Shown one piece after another: positions 18,606 to 27,623 of a stretch of DNA of 32,457 bases. The stretch comes from Helicobacter didelphidarum (lineage in GTDB: Bacteria; Campylobacterota; Campylobacteria; Campylobacterales; Helicobacteraceae): assembly GCF_003364195.1 (NCBI RefSeq), contig NZ_NXLQ01000023.1:1-32457 (forward strand), given 5' to 3'. Both the position numbers and the translations under genes were made by a program. The first letter of the stretch is position 1. Each line of letters begins with the position of its first letter. The notes under the pieces were generated by a model, which ran no database searches, was not told the origin of the DNA, and worked only from the letters and a program-made list of their open reading frames with translations.

Positions 18606-18614
18606 ATTATATCA
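18606..18614 (-). promoter_or_regulatory. Extended -10 promoter of rmlA-rmlB
   Basis: TGATATAAT on the minus strand is a perfect extended -10 element 33 bases before the rmlA start. It is the likely promoter for the leftward glycan genes. Confidence 0.55.
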
Positions 18615-18798
18615 TAAAAATATTTGAGAACACAAACTAAGATAACTTACATGTCCAAATATATCTAAGGAATATATCACAGTCTCAACATATTAACCTA
18701 AATATATTTCTTTAAAAAAAACATAAATTGTTACTTTGATATTAAGTTTCATAAATCTTAGATACATTTAAGATCATTTAATTAGGATTCTATATTAA

Positions 18799-20280
<1,482 letters not shown>

Positions 20281-20465
20281 TTACTTCATTAAAAATAACA
20301 ATTAGTTGCTAATAGTTTAGAATTTTATAGAAATCATAGAAAGTGTTTGCTTTTCTTTGGAATATAGTTTTTTATAAAATGTTCTTCATTAAGTGTCTGA
20401 AATAAGGCTTTAGCTTTATGATAGTTTATATTGGTTAGATGCGATGTTATAAAATTTTACCTAAA

Positions 20466-21233
20466 TTATTCGGATTTGTGAATGTATTTTTGTGTAACAC
20501 AAAGGATACAAACTATAAGCACAAGTGCATAGGAAAGAAAATGTTCTCTATCAACAAAAAAGCATAAAAGAGTGCAAAATATTCCAATACATATTGGAAT
20601 CCAGTTTTCTTTATATTTTAGATTTTCATAAAGTAATACACTAAAAGTTGCGATTACAATAAATTCTAGTCCTTGTATATGATGGATAAAGCTAAGAGAG
20701 CTTCCAAGTAAAGTGCCTCCTACGCAACCAATAATCCAATAAATTTGATTTAATAATGAAATAAGAAACATAACTTGTTGATTGGATGATTCTAATTGTT
20801 GCATTATGATGCTATTTTGATTTGATTGATATGTGTGAAAATCTTGACTAGATTGTTGTTTTAACTTTTGTTCTCTTAGATTAAGAATTGCAAATGTCTC
20901 ATCTGTAACACTAAAAACAAGATACCATTTTTTCCAACCACCAATTCTATATCGTCTAAGGCTGGCAATAGCATAAAAAAATTGTCGTGCATTAATGCTT
21001 AGAGAAATTGCAGCAACATTAAATAAAGATATGTCAAGTAAAAGGAGACTTACAGCAACAAATTGCATTGCACCAGCATAGATAATAATCGACATTAAGA
21101 GGCTAATCCAAGCACTATGTCCGGCATTTGCCATCATTACACCAAATACACCACCCATTAAAATATAAGTAAGTATAATTGGTGTTGTATAGGAAAAAGC
21201 TTCTTTAAAAATGGCATTCTTGTGAGAATCCAT
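20466..21233 (-). CDS. AzlC-family branched-chain amino acid exporter subunit
   Basis: This 255-residue polytopic inner-membrane protein has the AzlC N-terminal pattern: PIILTYILMGGVFGVMMANA, then a second helix with YAGAMQFVAVSLL, then SINARQFFYAIASL and FSVTDETFAI. Further hydrophobic segments fill the C-terminal third. A hydrophilic Q/S-rich loop of about 35 residues in the middle is longer than I would expect. AzlC normally works with the small AzlD protein encoded next to it. No azlD-like frame lies in the 220 bases downstream, so the partner is elsewhere or absent. The ATG is preceded by AAGGA. The substrate is inferred only from the family. Confidence 0.85.
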   Translation of the reverse strand: MDSHKNAIFKEAFSYTTPIILTYILMGGVFGVMMANAGHSAWISLLMSIIIYAGAMQFVAVSLLLLDISLFNVAAISLSINARQFFYAIASLRRYRIGGWKKWYLVFSVTDETFAILNLREQKLKQQSSQDFHTYQSNQNSIIMQQLESSNQQVMFLISLLNQIYWIIGCVGGTLLGSSLSFIHHIQGLEFIVIATFSVLLYENLKYKENWIPICIGIFCTLLCFFVDREHFLSYALVLIVCILCVTQKYIHKSE

Positions 21234-21259
21234 TGGAATGTTCCTTATATTTTTGGATA

Positions 21260-21268
21260 ATTATAGCA
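21260..21268 (-). promoter_or_regulatory. Extended -10 promoter of azlC
   Basis: TGCTATAAT on the minus strand, a perfect extended -10 element, 26 bases upstream of the azlC start. Confidence 0.5.
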
Positions 21269-21373
21269 ACAAAACAGAGTAAAAGAATATGAATTATTTA
21301 TTTTCAGCAAATAAATATGCAAAATTGTTTTTATAAAATCTTTTTATTAAGGTAAAATACACAAATTCTCAAG

Positions 21374-21379
21374 TATAAT
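21374..21379 (+). promoter_or_regulatory. Candidate -10 box of holA
   Basis: TATAAT on plus, about 75 bases before the holA start and downstream of AT-rich DNA. There is no TG extension and no clear -35 box. Confidence 0.35.
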
Positions 21380-21453
21380 TTTTGCAGTTTGACCTTTATG
21401 GAATCTTTTTGTGAAATCAAATTAATATATTATTATAGTTGGAAGAAGGTTGT

Positions 21454-22440
21454 ATGACAAAAGTATTATTCGATAAATTTCTTGCACATTCTATCCCGCG
21501 CGCAATATTACTTTATGGTGAGAATGAGTTCTTGATAACTTATTATTCCGATCTTATTACTACGAAGATTGGTGGTGTATATCAAACAATTTATTTTGAT
21601 TACAATCATCAAGAGGCGTTAAATTATTTGGGTGTAAATAGTTTATTTGGAGATTTGAATGTGCTTGTATTAAAACTTTACACTGTATTGGATAAAAAAC
21701 AAATACAGGATTTATTTTTTACACTTGAACATAATCCAAAAAGTTTTTTAATTGTTCAATTCTATAAATCTCCAAGTATGAATGATGCTGATTATGCTAA
21801 GAAATTTAGAATAATGAGTGCTTTATTTAAACCCAGTGCAAAACTACAAGATATTATAGAAATGCGATGTTTTCATCTCTCCCAAGATGAAATGCTAAAA
21901 ATATTAAGAAAAAGATCTCTTGAATTAGAACTACAAATAGATTCCCATTTGTTGGAATATTTATTGAATATTCAAAATAATGATTTGGCAATTGCATACA
22001 ACGAACTCTCAAAATTTATTTATTTTCCGAATATTACATTGCAATTGATTGATGAGTTGAGTTATAGTTTAGGTAATATGAAGATGGAATCTTTGTTTGA
22101 TTCTCTTTTTGATAAAAAAGGTCATTTAATTGAAATTATACAAACACTCAATGAAGAAGGTATGGATAATATGGCACTTTTGCGTGAAATTCATAAATAT
22201 TTTTATATTTTATTTAAATTATATGGACATTCCAAGATGTATGGAAATTTGGATTCAAAAGAAGCCTTAGGATATAAGCCCCCACAACATATTTTTAATG
22301 TATGGAGTAGACGTAGTTTAAAAATTAAGACACAAACTTATCTTGCATTATTTGATATTTGCAATCAATGGCGTATTCAACAATTTCAAGGAAAAGATGT
22401 AAGTTTGCAATTTTTAATTGAAATTCAGCAAATTTTATGA
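21454..22440 (+). CDS. holA: DNA polymerase III delta subunit HolA
   Basis: This 328-residue clamp-loader subunit opens the sliding clamp during chromosome replication. Recognition rests on the N-terminal IPRAILLYGENEFLITYYSD segment, the overall layout of a poorly conserved AAA-like protein without a Walker A motif, and the position directly upstream of rpsF-ssb-rpsR, an order I know from H. pylori. I place the start at the ATG at 21454. An in-frame TTG five codons earlier is less likely because GAAGG sits between the two at proper distance from the ATG. The TGA stop codon forms part of the promoter for the next genes. Confidence 0.85.
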   Translation: MTKVLFDKFLAHSIPRAILLYGENEFLITYYSDLITTKIGGVYQTIYFDYNHQEALNYLGVNSLFGDLNVLVLKLYTVLDKKQIQDLFFTLEHNPKSFLIVQFYKSPSMNDADYAKKFRIMSALFKPSAKLQDIIEMRCFHLSQDEMLKILRKRSLELELQIDSHLLEYLLNIQNNDLAIAYNELSKFIYFPNITLQLIDELSYSLGNMKMESLFDSLFDKKGHLIEIIQTLNEEGMDNMALLREIHKYFYILFKLYGHSKMYGNLDSKEALGYKPPQHIFNVWSRRSLKIKTQTYLALFDICNQWRIQQFQGKDVSLQFLIEIQQIL

Positions 22441-22446
22441 TATAAT
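22438..22446 (+). promoter_or_regulatory. Extended -10 promoter of rpsF-ssb-rpsR, overlapping the holA stop
   Basis: TGATATAAT is a perfect extended -10 element whose TGA is the holA stop codon. It implies a transcript starting near 22453 with a leader of about 90 bases ahead of rpsF. Confidence 0.6.
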
Positions 22447-22463
22447 TACCGCTTTTAAACCTT

Positions 22464-22525
22464 GCTCCAGTGTTTAGTTTTGTAATATTATATATTAAAA
22501 TTATTACAAACTTGCTATCTGGGGC
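22464..22525 (+). promoter_or_regulatory. Structured leader of the rpsF operon
   Basis: Two nested stems can be drawn by eye. The outer one pairs GCTCCAG (22464-22470) with CTGGGGC (22519-22525), 7 pairs with one G-U. The inner one pairs TTTGTAATA (22479-22487) with TATTACAAA (22502-22510), 9 perfect pairs with a 14-base loop. They are separated by a near-symmetric internal loop of 8 bases on each side. The structure ends just before the AAGGAG ribosome-binding site. In many bacteria the S6:S18 complex represses its own mRNA by binding such a leader. I do not see a certain copy of the known S6:S18 binding motif, so the role is inference. Confidence 0.5.
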
Positions 22526-22545
22526 TTGAACCATAAGGAGAAAGT

Positions 22546-23028
22546 ATGCGTCATTATGAGACGATGTTTATTGTGAGACCTACTCTTGTTGAAGAGGAGG
22601 TAAAGGCAAAAATTGACTTTTTTAAAGAAGTCATTACAAAAAATGGTGGTCATATTGAGACTTGTTTGGATATGGGCATGAGGAATCTAGCCTATGAGAT
22701 TAAAAAAAATCGTCGTGGTTATTATTATGTGATTTATTTTACTGCAGAACCAAAACTTATTGCAGAACTTGAGCGTTTGTATGGAATAAATGAAGAGATT
22801 TTACGTTTTATTGTTATTAAATATGAAAGTAAAAAAGATCAAAATGCTTGGAAAAATTTGATTGCTAGAGCAAATAAAAAAGAGAAACCAAGAACATTGA
22901 AAAAAGATGATGATTCTCATAGAGAAAGGAACATAAGAAAAGAACAACAAATCCATCGGGAAAAAGAAGAAAAAGCAAATTTTTCTAAGTCCGATACAGA
23001 AATACAAGAAGTTAATCAACCTCAATGA
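22546..23028 (+). CDS. rpsF: Ribosomal protein S6
   Basis: The 160-residue protein of the small ribosomal subunit binds 16S rRNA together with S18. The S6 fold covers about residues 1-100: [14 protein letters not shown], then [18 protein letters not shown] and [19 protein letters not shown] charged Lys/Glu/Arg-rich tail of about 55 residues follows; many epsilonproteobacterial S6 proteins have such tails. AAGGAG precedes the ATG. It is the first gene of rpsF-ssb-rpsR, with an extended -10 promoter at the holA stop codon and a hairpin leader that could allow autoregulation. Confidence 0.96.
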   Translation: MRHYETMFIVRPTLVEEEVKAKIDFFKEVITKNGGHIETCLDMGMRNLAYEIKKNRRGYYYVIYFTAEPKLIAELERLYGINEEILRFIVIKYESKKDQNAWKNLIARANKKEKPRTLKKDDDSHRERNIRKEQQIHREKEEKANFSKSDTEIQEVNQPQ

Positions 23029-23092
23029 GATTAAACTTTGTGGTTTTTTTGATGGTGTTTATTAGGTTATTTTTATGTGTTAAAGGTAGAGT

Positions 23093-23599
23093 ATGTTTAA
23101 TAAAGTAATTATGGTTGGAAATCTTACACGAGATGTTGAGTTGCGACATCTGAATACAGGTGTAGCACTTGCCACGATAGGATTGGCTTCCAATCGTAAA
23201 TATAAGAGACAAGATGGAACACAAATCGATGATACTTGTTTTGTTGATGTTACTTTATTTGGGAGAACTGCAGAAATTGCAAATCAGTATCTTAAGAAAG
23301 GTTCAAAAGTTCTCATTGAAGGGAGATTAAACTACGAAACTTGGAGTGATCAGCAGGGAAACAAGCGAAGTAAGCACACTATTATTGCTGAAGGTTTACA
23401 AATGCTAGATTCTCGATCTCAGGGTGATTACAGCCATCAAGATATGAGCAATTCTCAAGGCTATGGAAACTATAATGCCAGTCAAACTTCCTATAACCAA
23501 AATAATTACTCACAAAATAGTACAGGTTACAATAACCAGAGAAATAGTTATCAAGAACCACCAGAGATTGATATAAATCAAGATGAAATACCATTTTAA
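23093..23599 (+). CDS. ssb: Single-stranded DNA-binding protein
   Basis: This 168-residue protein coats single-stranded DNA in replication, repair and natural transformation. The OB fold occupies about residues 1-108 ([20 protein letters not shown], then [14 protein letters not shown] and [14 protein letters not shown]). A Q/N/Y/S-rich flexible linker leads to the acidic tip DINQDEIPF, the partner-protein docking end. The family length is normal. It lies 64 bases after rpsF and its stop codon is followed within about 30 bases by the rpsR start, matching the conserved S6-SSB-S18 operon. Confidence 0.97.
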   Translation: MFNKVIMVGNLTRDVELRHLNTGVALATIGLASNRKYKRQDGTQIDDTCFVDVTLFGRTAEIANQYLKKGSKVLIEGRLNYETWSDQQGNKRSKHTIIAEGLQMLDSRSQGDYSHQDMSNSQGYGNYNASQTSYNQNNYSQNSTGYNNQRNSYQEPPEIDINQDEIPF

Positions 23600-23631
23600 T
23601 GGCGATTCAATTTTACACAAAAAGGAAAAAT

Positions 23632-23886
23632 ATGGAACGAAGAAAATACTCTAAAAGATATTGTAAGTATACAGAGGCAAAGATTGATTATATTGATTAT
23701 AAAGAGATTGAACTTTTGAAACATTCTCTCTCTGAACGATATAAGATTATGCCAAGAAGATTGACAGGTAATTCAAAAAAATGGCAAGAAAGAGTTGAAG
23801 TAGCAATTAAACGTGCAAGACATATGGCTCTTATACCTTATATCATTGATACAAAGAAAGTTATTGAAAATCCATTTAAGCTGTAA
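23632..23886 (+). CDS. rpsR: Ribosomal protein S18
   Basis: This 84-residue small-subunit protein pairs with S6 on 16S rRNA. The frame is open from the ssb stop, but I choose the ATG at 23632 because AAGGA lies just upstream and because the product then begins [20 protein letters not shown], as expected for S18. Core motifs are [27 protein letters not shown] and a C-terminal [12 protein letters not shown]. Last gene of the operon. An AT-rich hairpin with a T-run follows about 35 bases later. Confidence 0.96.
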   Translation: MERRKYSKRYCKYTEAKIDYIDYKEIELLKHSLSERYKIMPRRLTGNSKKWQERVEVAIKRARHMALIPYIIDTKKVIENPFKL

Positions 23887-23918
23887 TATCACATTTTGCA
23901 ATTTTTAGAATACTGATT

Positions 23919-23940
23919 TTTCTAATTTATAGAAATTTTT
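23919..23940 (+). terminator. Weak AT-rich hairpin with T-run after rpsR
   Basis: TTTCTA pairs with TAGAAA across a 5-base loop and is followed by five T. The stem has a single G-C pair, so termination strength is doubtful, but the position just after rpsR fits. Confidence 0.3.
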
Positions 23941-24185
23941 ATGGAATTTGGATTGAGCTTATATTTTAGTGCAATATTATATAAAATCTAGATTCTTAAT
24001 TAATTTTTTGTCCGATGTTGTAATATGGGAAGCTTACAAAACTTAATTATTAAGCTCTATTATGAATTTTGTTTCTATTTTTTAAGTAATATCAAACCTT
24101 ATTTGGATATATAAGAGATTCTGTTGGGTTGTTAATGAGATTATAACTTTAAGATAAGATATTTATGATTCAGAGAGAGGCTACT
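23941..24185. other. Intergenic region between rpsR and kpsF
   Basis: About 245 AT-rich bases without a gene. An inverted repeat AGCTTA ... TAAGCT near 24030-24056 encloses a smaller palindrome CTTAATTATTAAG. No RNA gene was recognised. Confidence 0.35.
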
Positions 24186-25151
24186 ATGAAAACTTATGAT
24201 TTTTGCTCAATTTTCTTAAATTCTTTGAAAGAGGAAGCAGAAGCGTTATTGCATTATAGTGGCGATTTGAGCGATTTAAATGATATTATACATCTTATCT
24301 TAGAGTTAAAGGGAAAACTTGTCTTAATGGGTGTAGGGAAGAGCGGACTTGTGGCACAAAAGATTTCCGCAACATTTTCAAGTACTGGGACACCAAGTTT
24401 TTTTCTTCACCCAACAGAAGCGATGCACGGTGATTTAGGTGCATTAAGTATAGATGATTGTGTTTTGGCTGTTAGTTATAGTGGTGAGAGTTTGGAATTA
24501 TCTCAGATTCTGCCACATGTAAGACGAATGGGTATCCAGATTATTACTTTTTCAAAATCAAAACATTCTAAAATATCTCAATTAGGTGATTATTTTATTC
24601 CTTTGGTAATTGAGAAAGAGGCTTGTCCAATTGGAACTGCACCTACGACTTCAACTACACTTACGCTTGCTTTAGGTGATGCATTGGCAATTTGTTTAAT
24701 GAAAGCTCGAGAATTTACAAGAAATGATTTTGCACTTTTTCACCCAGGAGGAAGTTTGGGGCGAGAGCTTTTCGTAAAAGTCAGAGACATTATGCAAATA
24801 GATAATATTCCTATTCTTGATATCTCTATGAATTTGCGTGAAGCTATTGTTGTGATGAGCGAAGGACGACTTGGCAATGCTTTTTTTGTGGATTCAGGTA
24901 ATAGACTTCTAGGTATCTTGAGTGATGGCGATTTGCGTCGTGCAATGTGTGATAAAAGTTTTAGTCTTGAAGCAAAAGCATTTCAATATGCTACAGAATC
25001 TCCAAGAATAATTCACGATAGGGAAATGCTTGCATTTGAAGCACTAAGAATTATGAAAGATTTAAAAATACAGATAATTCCTATTGTAAGAGAAAATGGG
25101 GTTTTAGAAGGAGTGATTCATTTGCATACTTTGATTCAGGCGGGTTTTTAA
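24186..25151 (+). CDS. kpsF: Arabinose 5-phosphate isomerase (KpsF/KdsD family)
   Basis: This 321-residue enzyme interconverts ribulose 5-phosphate and arabinose 5-phosphate, the entry to Kdo for lipopolysaccharide. The SIS sugar-isomerase domain (about 1-180) shows GVGKSGLVAQKISATFSSTG (49-68), HPTEAMHGDLG, VSYSGES and CPIGTAPTTSTT. HPGGSLG (186-192) leads into two CBS domains that fill the C-terminal part. I use the ATG at 24186 because GAGAGAGG stands 5 bases ahead; an ATG seven codons earlier lies on that ribosome-binding site itself. The gene is not next to other LPS genes here but would feed the same envelope. Confidence 0.94.
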   Translation: MKTYDFCSIFLNSLKEEAEALLHYSGDLSDLNDIIHLILELKGKLVLMGVGKSGLVAQKISATFSSTGTPSFFLHPTEAMHGDLGALSIDDCVLAVSYSGESLELSQILPHVRRMGIQIITFSKSKHSKISQLGDYFIPLVIEKEACPIGTAPTTSTTLTLALGDALAICLMKAREFTRNDFALFHPGGSLGRELFVKVRDIMQIDNIPILDISMNLREAIVVMSEGRLGNAFFVDSGNRLLGILSDGDLRRAMCDKSFSLEAKAFQYATESPRIIHDREMLAFEALRIMKDLKIQIIPIVRENGVLEGVIHLHTLIQAGF

Positions 25152-25367
25152 TAAATATATAATAAATAGTTTTTCTAGATTTAAAGAGATTGTAAATTTC
25201 ATACTTATTTAGATTGTGATATTGTGGTTACTTTGATTTTCATATTAATGGTTTAAGATTATAATTTTTTTCTCTTTTTATAATAATAGTAATATTTGGA
25301 TTTTTAAAAGTTTATGGAGTTATTAAATTAAGAGTGGAGATTTTAAAATTATTTAAAAAGGGATTTT

Positions 25368-25805
25368 ATGAGAAGTCTTATAAGATTAGAATGCAAGAAG
25401 ACAACAATCTCAGAAGTCATACATTATATTGATATATTAAGATTACCAAATTCATATACAGAACCTACACATATTTTTTTATTGAACGCAGAAGTTGGTG
25501 GAGGAAAAACTTATTTGGTAAACGAATATGTAAAAACAAAAGGTATCACAGAAAGTAGCTCTCCTAGTTTTGCATTTATTCATGAATATGAAAAGAAAAT
25601 TTTTCATTATGATTTATATTTAAAAAACGACATTCATGCAAAAACAAAACTTTTAGAATCTCTTATACTTGATGGGATACATTTTGTTGAATGGGGTGAT
25701 TTTTTTCTTTTAGAAAAATTACAGAATCTAGGATTTTTTGTAGTTCTTATACAAATTACGAACACTCAAGATAATAATGCAAGGATATATGATTTTTTTG
25801 TTTAA
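25368..25805 (+). CDS. tsaE: tRNA threonylcarbamoyladenosine biosynthesis ATPase TsaE
   Basis: This 145-residue P-loop ATPase helps install the t6A modification at position 37 of ANN-decoding tRNAs, together with TsaB, TsaC and TsaD. The Walker A region reads LNAEVGGGKTYL, where the first Gly of the usual GDLGAGKT pattern is Ala. TESSSPSFAFIHEY (switch segment), FHYDLYL and HFVEWGD (the EWG motif) are family hallmarks and are intact. The length is typical. A GGGA lies 4-5 bases before the ATG. The gene stands alone between kpsF and flgD. An active protein is likely despite the Ala substitution. Confidence 0.88.
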   Translation: MRSLIRLECKKTTISEVIHYIDILRLPNSYTEPTHIFLLNAEVGGGKTYLVNEYVKTKGITESSSPSFAFIHEYEKKIFHYDLYLKNDIHAKTKLLESLILDGIHFVEWGDFFLLEKLQNLGFFVVLIQITNTQDNNARIYDFFV

Positions 25806-25863
25806 CTTAATGAAATAAAAAATAATAAGATTATAAGAATCGTTGATTATTGTTAAGAGAGTA

Positions 25864-25871
25864 GGGGGGGG
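25864..25871 (+). repeat. G8 homopolymer in the tsaE-flgD gap
   Basis: Eight G in an otherwise AT-rich gap, 37 bases upstream of the sigma-54-type promoter of flgD. No coding frame uses it. Confidence 0.6.
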
Positions 25872-25907
25872 TCTGAGATTTATAGTGATTAATCATTTGC
25901 TTAATAT

Positions 25908-25921
25908 GGAACATAAAATGC
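25908..25921 (+). promoter_or_regulatory. Sigma-54 (RpoN) promoter of flgD
   Basis: TGGAACATAAAATGCTTA has GG at 25908-25909 and GC at 25920-25921, exactly 10 bases apart, with the GGAA and TGCTT flanks typical of RpoN sites in Helicobacter and Campylobacter. It lies about 45 bases before the flgD start. Class 2 (hook and rod) flagellar genes are RpoN-dependent in this group. Confidence 0.7.
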
Positions 25922-25966
25922 TTATTTACAATATAATTTAAGGAAAAGATTTTTTAAGGATAAAGC

Positions 25967-27334
25967 ATGGCGATAGATTTAGGTGAAGTTACAGGTTCAA
26001 CAGCTTCAAGAGAAAAGAAAAAAGAAACTACCCAAATTGCAAATGGGCTTGACAAAGATGCGTTTATGAAGCTTTTTTTGGAGCAACTCAAAAATCAAGA
26101 TCCAACTTCGCCTATGGAGACGGATAAAATCATCACGCAAACTGCACAATTAACTCAAGTAGAAATGCAAGAAGAAAATAAAAAAACAATGAAAGAGGTT
26201 GCTGAGGCAATGAAGGCATCTCAAGATACCAATAAGTCTTTACAAGAATTTCAAAAAGAAATGAAGAAATCTCTTGAGATTCTCAATATGGGTATGGAGG
26301 AAAATACTAATGCAACAACGCAGGGAGCACGTGCAAATACACTCAATGCCGTGTCTATGATTGGGAAAATAGCAGAAACCGATATTATGGGGTTAAATGT
26401 TAGTGGTAGTGGAGAAAATCGTTTTAGTCTTTATTTTGACAATAAGATTGATGTCAGTAGGGGTAATCCTGTAATTGAAATATTGAGTCCAAATAATGAA
26501 ATTGTACGCACAATTTCTCTTAATGATAAGAATGGGCAGCAGGGTTATATTGATTTCCAGTGGGATGGAAAAGATTTAAAAGGAAATATTGTAGAGCCAG
26601 CAAGTTATCAAGTGCGAGCACATTATAATTTGAATCCTGAAACAAATCAGTATGATGAAACACGCATTGGAAGAGGTGAGGTGCAAAGTATTATTTATGA
26701 TAAAGGTGTGCCGTTGATGCGTTTGGGTGATAATATTGTGCCTGTGCAAAGTGCCCTCGAGTTTTATCCACGCGGAGAGAGTGGACATAAATCAGTAGAA
26801 TCTATAAAAGCGGAAGCAAATCGTGCTATGAATGCTTATGGAGAAGATTTCCAAACAGAATCATTGGGCGATAAATATGAAAAGATTCTTCAAGATAGAG
26901 AAGCAAAACTTGCAGCACAAGTAGAGGCTGAAAAAGATGAGGATACTTTAAAAGCTGAAGCACAAGAGAGTGAGAGATTAGCAAAAGCAACTGAAATGAA
27001 GAAATATGAAAAAATGCTTGATAGTGCAGAGAAAGGTAAGCAGCTTGAACAAGATCAGCTGAATCAACTTGATAAAAAAAGTGATGAGGCAAAGTTTAAA
27101 AAGGATAGCTTAGAATCCCTATTGCAAGCTCAGGAAAATAATAAAAATGTAAAACCAATTGCAGCAACAGAGCAAAATATTGTGGGAGACTCTAATTCAC
27201 AAAAAGATTTGGATATGACCCAAATTATGCAAAATACACAAGATTTTGACGCTGAACAAAATCCTTTTACTTCAGCATTTGCACAAGGTATAACAAATGA
27301 GAATGGTAGAGATGTTAATATTTCTGTGAATTAA
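25967..27334 (+). CDS. flgD: Flagellar hook assembly scaffold FlgD, with long C-terminal tail
   Basis: FlgD caps the growing hook and is needed for hook subunit assembly. The conserved N-terminal FlgD segment is at 28-66 (LDKDAFMKLFLEQLKNQDPT and then the TQTAQLTQVEM part). A helical stretch (70-115) follows. The middle part (about 130-265) carries the FlgD Ig-like/Tudor region, with IDFQWDGKDLKGN and PASYQVRAHYN typical. From about 275 on there is an extra charged K/E/Q/D-rich tail of about 180 residues with predicted coiled-coil character, making the protein (455 aa) much longer than the roughly 300 I recall for H. pylori. A ribosome-binding AAGGA stands 6 bases before the ATG, and the promoter is of the sigma-54 type. 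Confidence 0.93.
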   Translation: MAIDLGEVTGSTASREKKKETTQIANGLDKDAFMKLFLEQLKNQDPTSPMETDKIITQTAQLTQVEMQEENKKTMKEVAEAMKASQDTNKSLQEFQKEMKKSLEILNMGMEENTNATTQGARANTLNAVSMIGKIAETDIMGLNVSGSGENRFSLYFDNKIDVSRGNPVIEILSPNNEIVRTISLNDKNGQQGYIDFQWDGKDLKGNIVEPASYQVRAHYNLNPETNQYDETRIGRGEVQSIIYDKGVPLMRLGDNIVPVQSALEFYPRGESGHKSVESIKAEANRAMNAYGEDFQTESLGDKYEKILQDREAKLAAQVEAEKDEDTLKAEAQESERLAKATEMKKYEKMLDSAEKGKQLEQDQLNQLDKKSDEAKFKKDSLESLLQAQENNKNVKPIAATEQNIVGDSNSQKDLDMTQIMQNTQDFDAEQNPFTSAFAQGITNENGRDVNISVN

Positions 27335-27558
27335 GAATACAGAGTGAGAATATTTAACTTTTCTTAAATTACTTAATCGATGTGGTTGTATATCTCATTT
27401 TTACTCTATCGTTATGATTTTTCAGTAATTTTGGAGCATTAGATATTACATTGAAAAAAATATATATAATTCTGCATTATATAATTATCTAAAATTGCTA
27501 AATAATTATAATTTTTTATGGAGATTCTTTACTTTTATACATAGAGTTATGTAATTTA

Positions 27559-27567
27559 TGCTAGAAT
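27559..27567 (+). promoter_or_regulatory. Extended -10 promoter of the outer-membrane protein gene
   Basis: TGCTAGAAT is an extended -10 element with one change in the hexamer. Transcription would start near 27574, about 50 bases before the start codon. Confidence 0.5.
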
Positions 27568-27569
27568 CA

Positions 27570-27587
27570 TATCAAGTTCGCTTGATA
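27570..27587 (+). promoter_or_regulatory. Perfect 7-bp hairpin/operator-like palindrome at the predicted start of transcription
   Basis: TATCAAG, a TTCG loop, then CTTGATA. The stem is perfect and the loop is the very stable UUCG tetraloop sequence. It sits directly behind the -10 box, so it can be either an operator bound by a repressor or a 5' mRNA hairpin that stabilises the transcript. Confidence 0.45.
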
Positions 27588-27623
27588 GTTGGCAATGTTT
27601 AAATGAACATGTGGAGGTTTCTC

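Larger units (their letters stand above)
27335..27623. other. Regulatory gap between flgD and the outer-membrane protein gene
   Basis: AT-rich and gene-free. Its right half holds the promoter and hairpin described separately; in the left half I see no clear terminator after flgD. Confidence 0.4.

Noticed and set aside
27540-27623. Sigma-54 or sigma-28 promoter for the outer-membrane protein gene
   Set aside because: No GG-N10-GC spacing fits, and the only sigma-28-like box is poor; the extended -10 element explains the region better.
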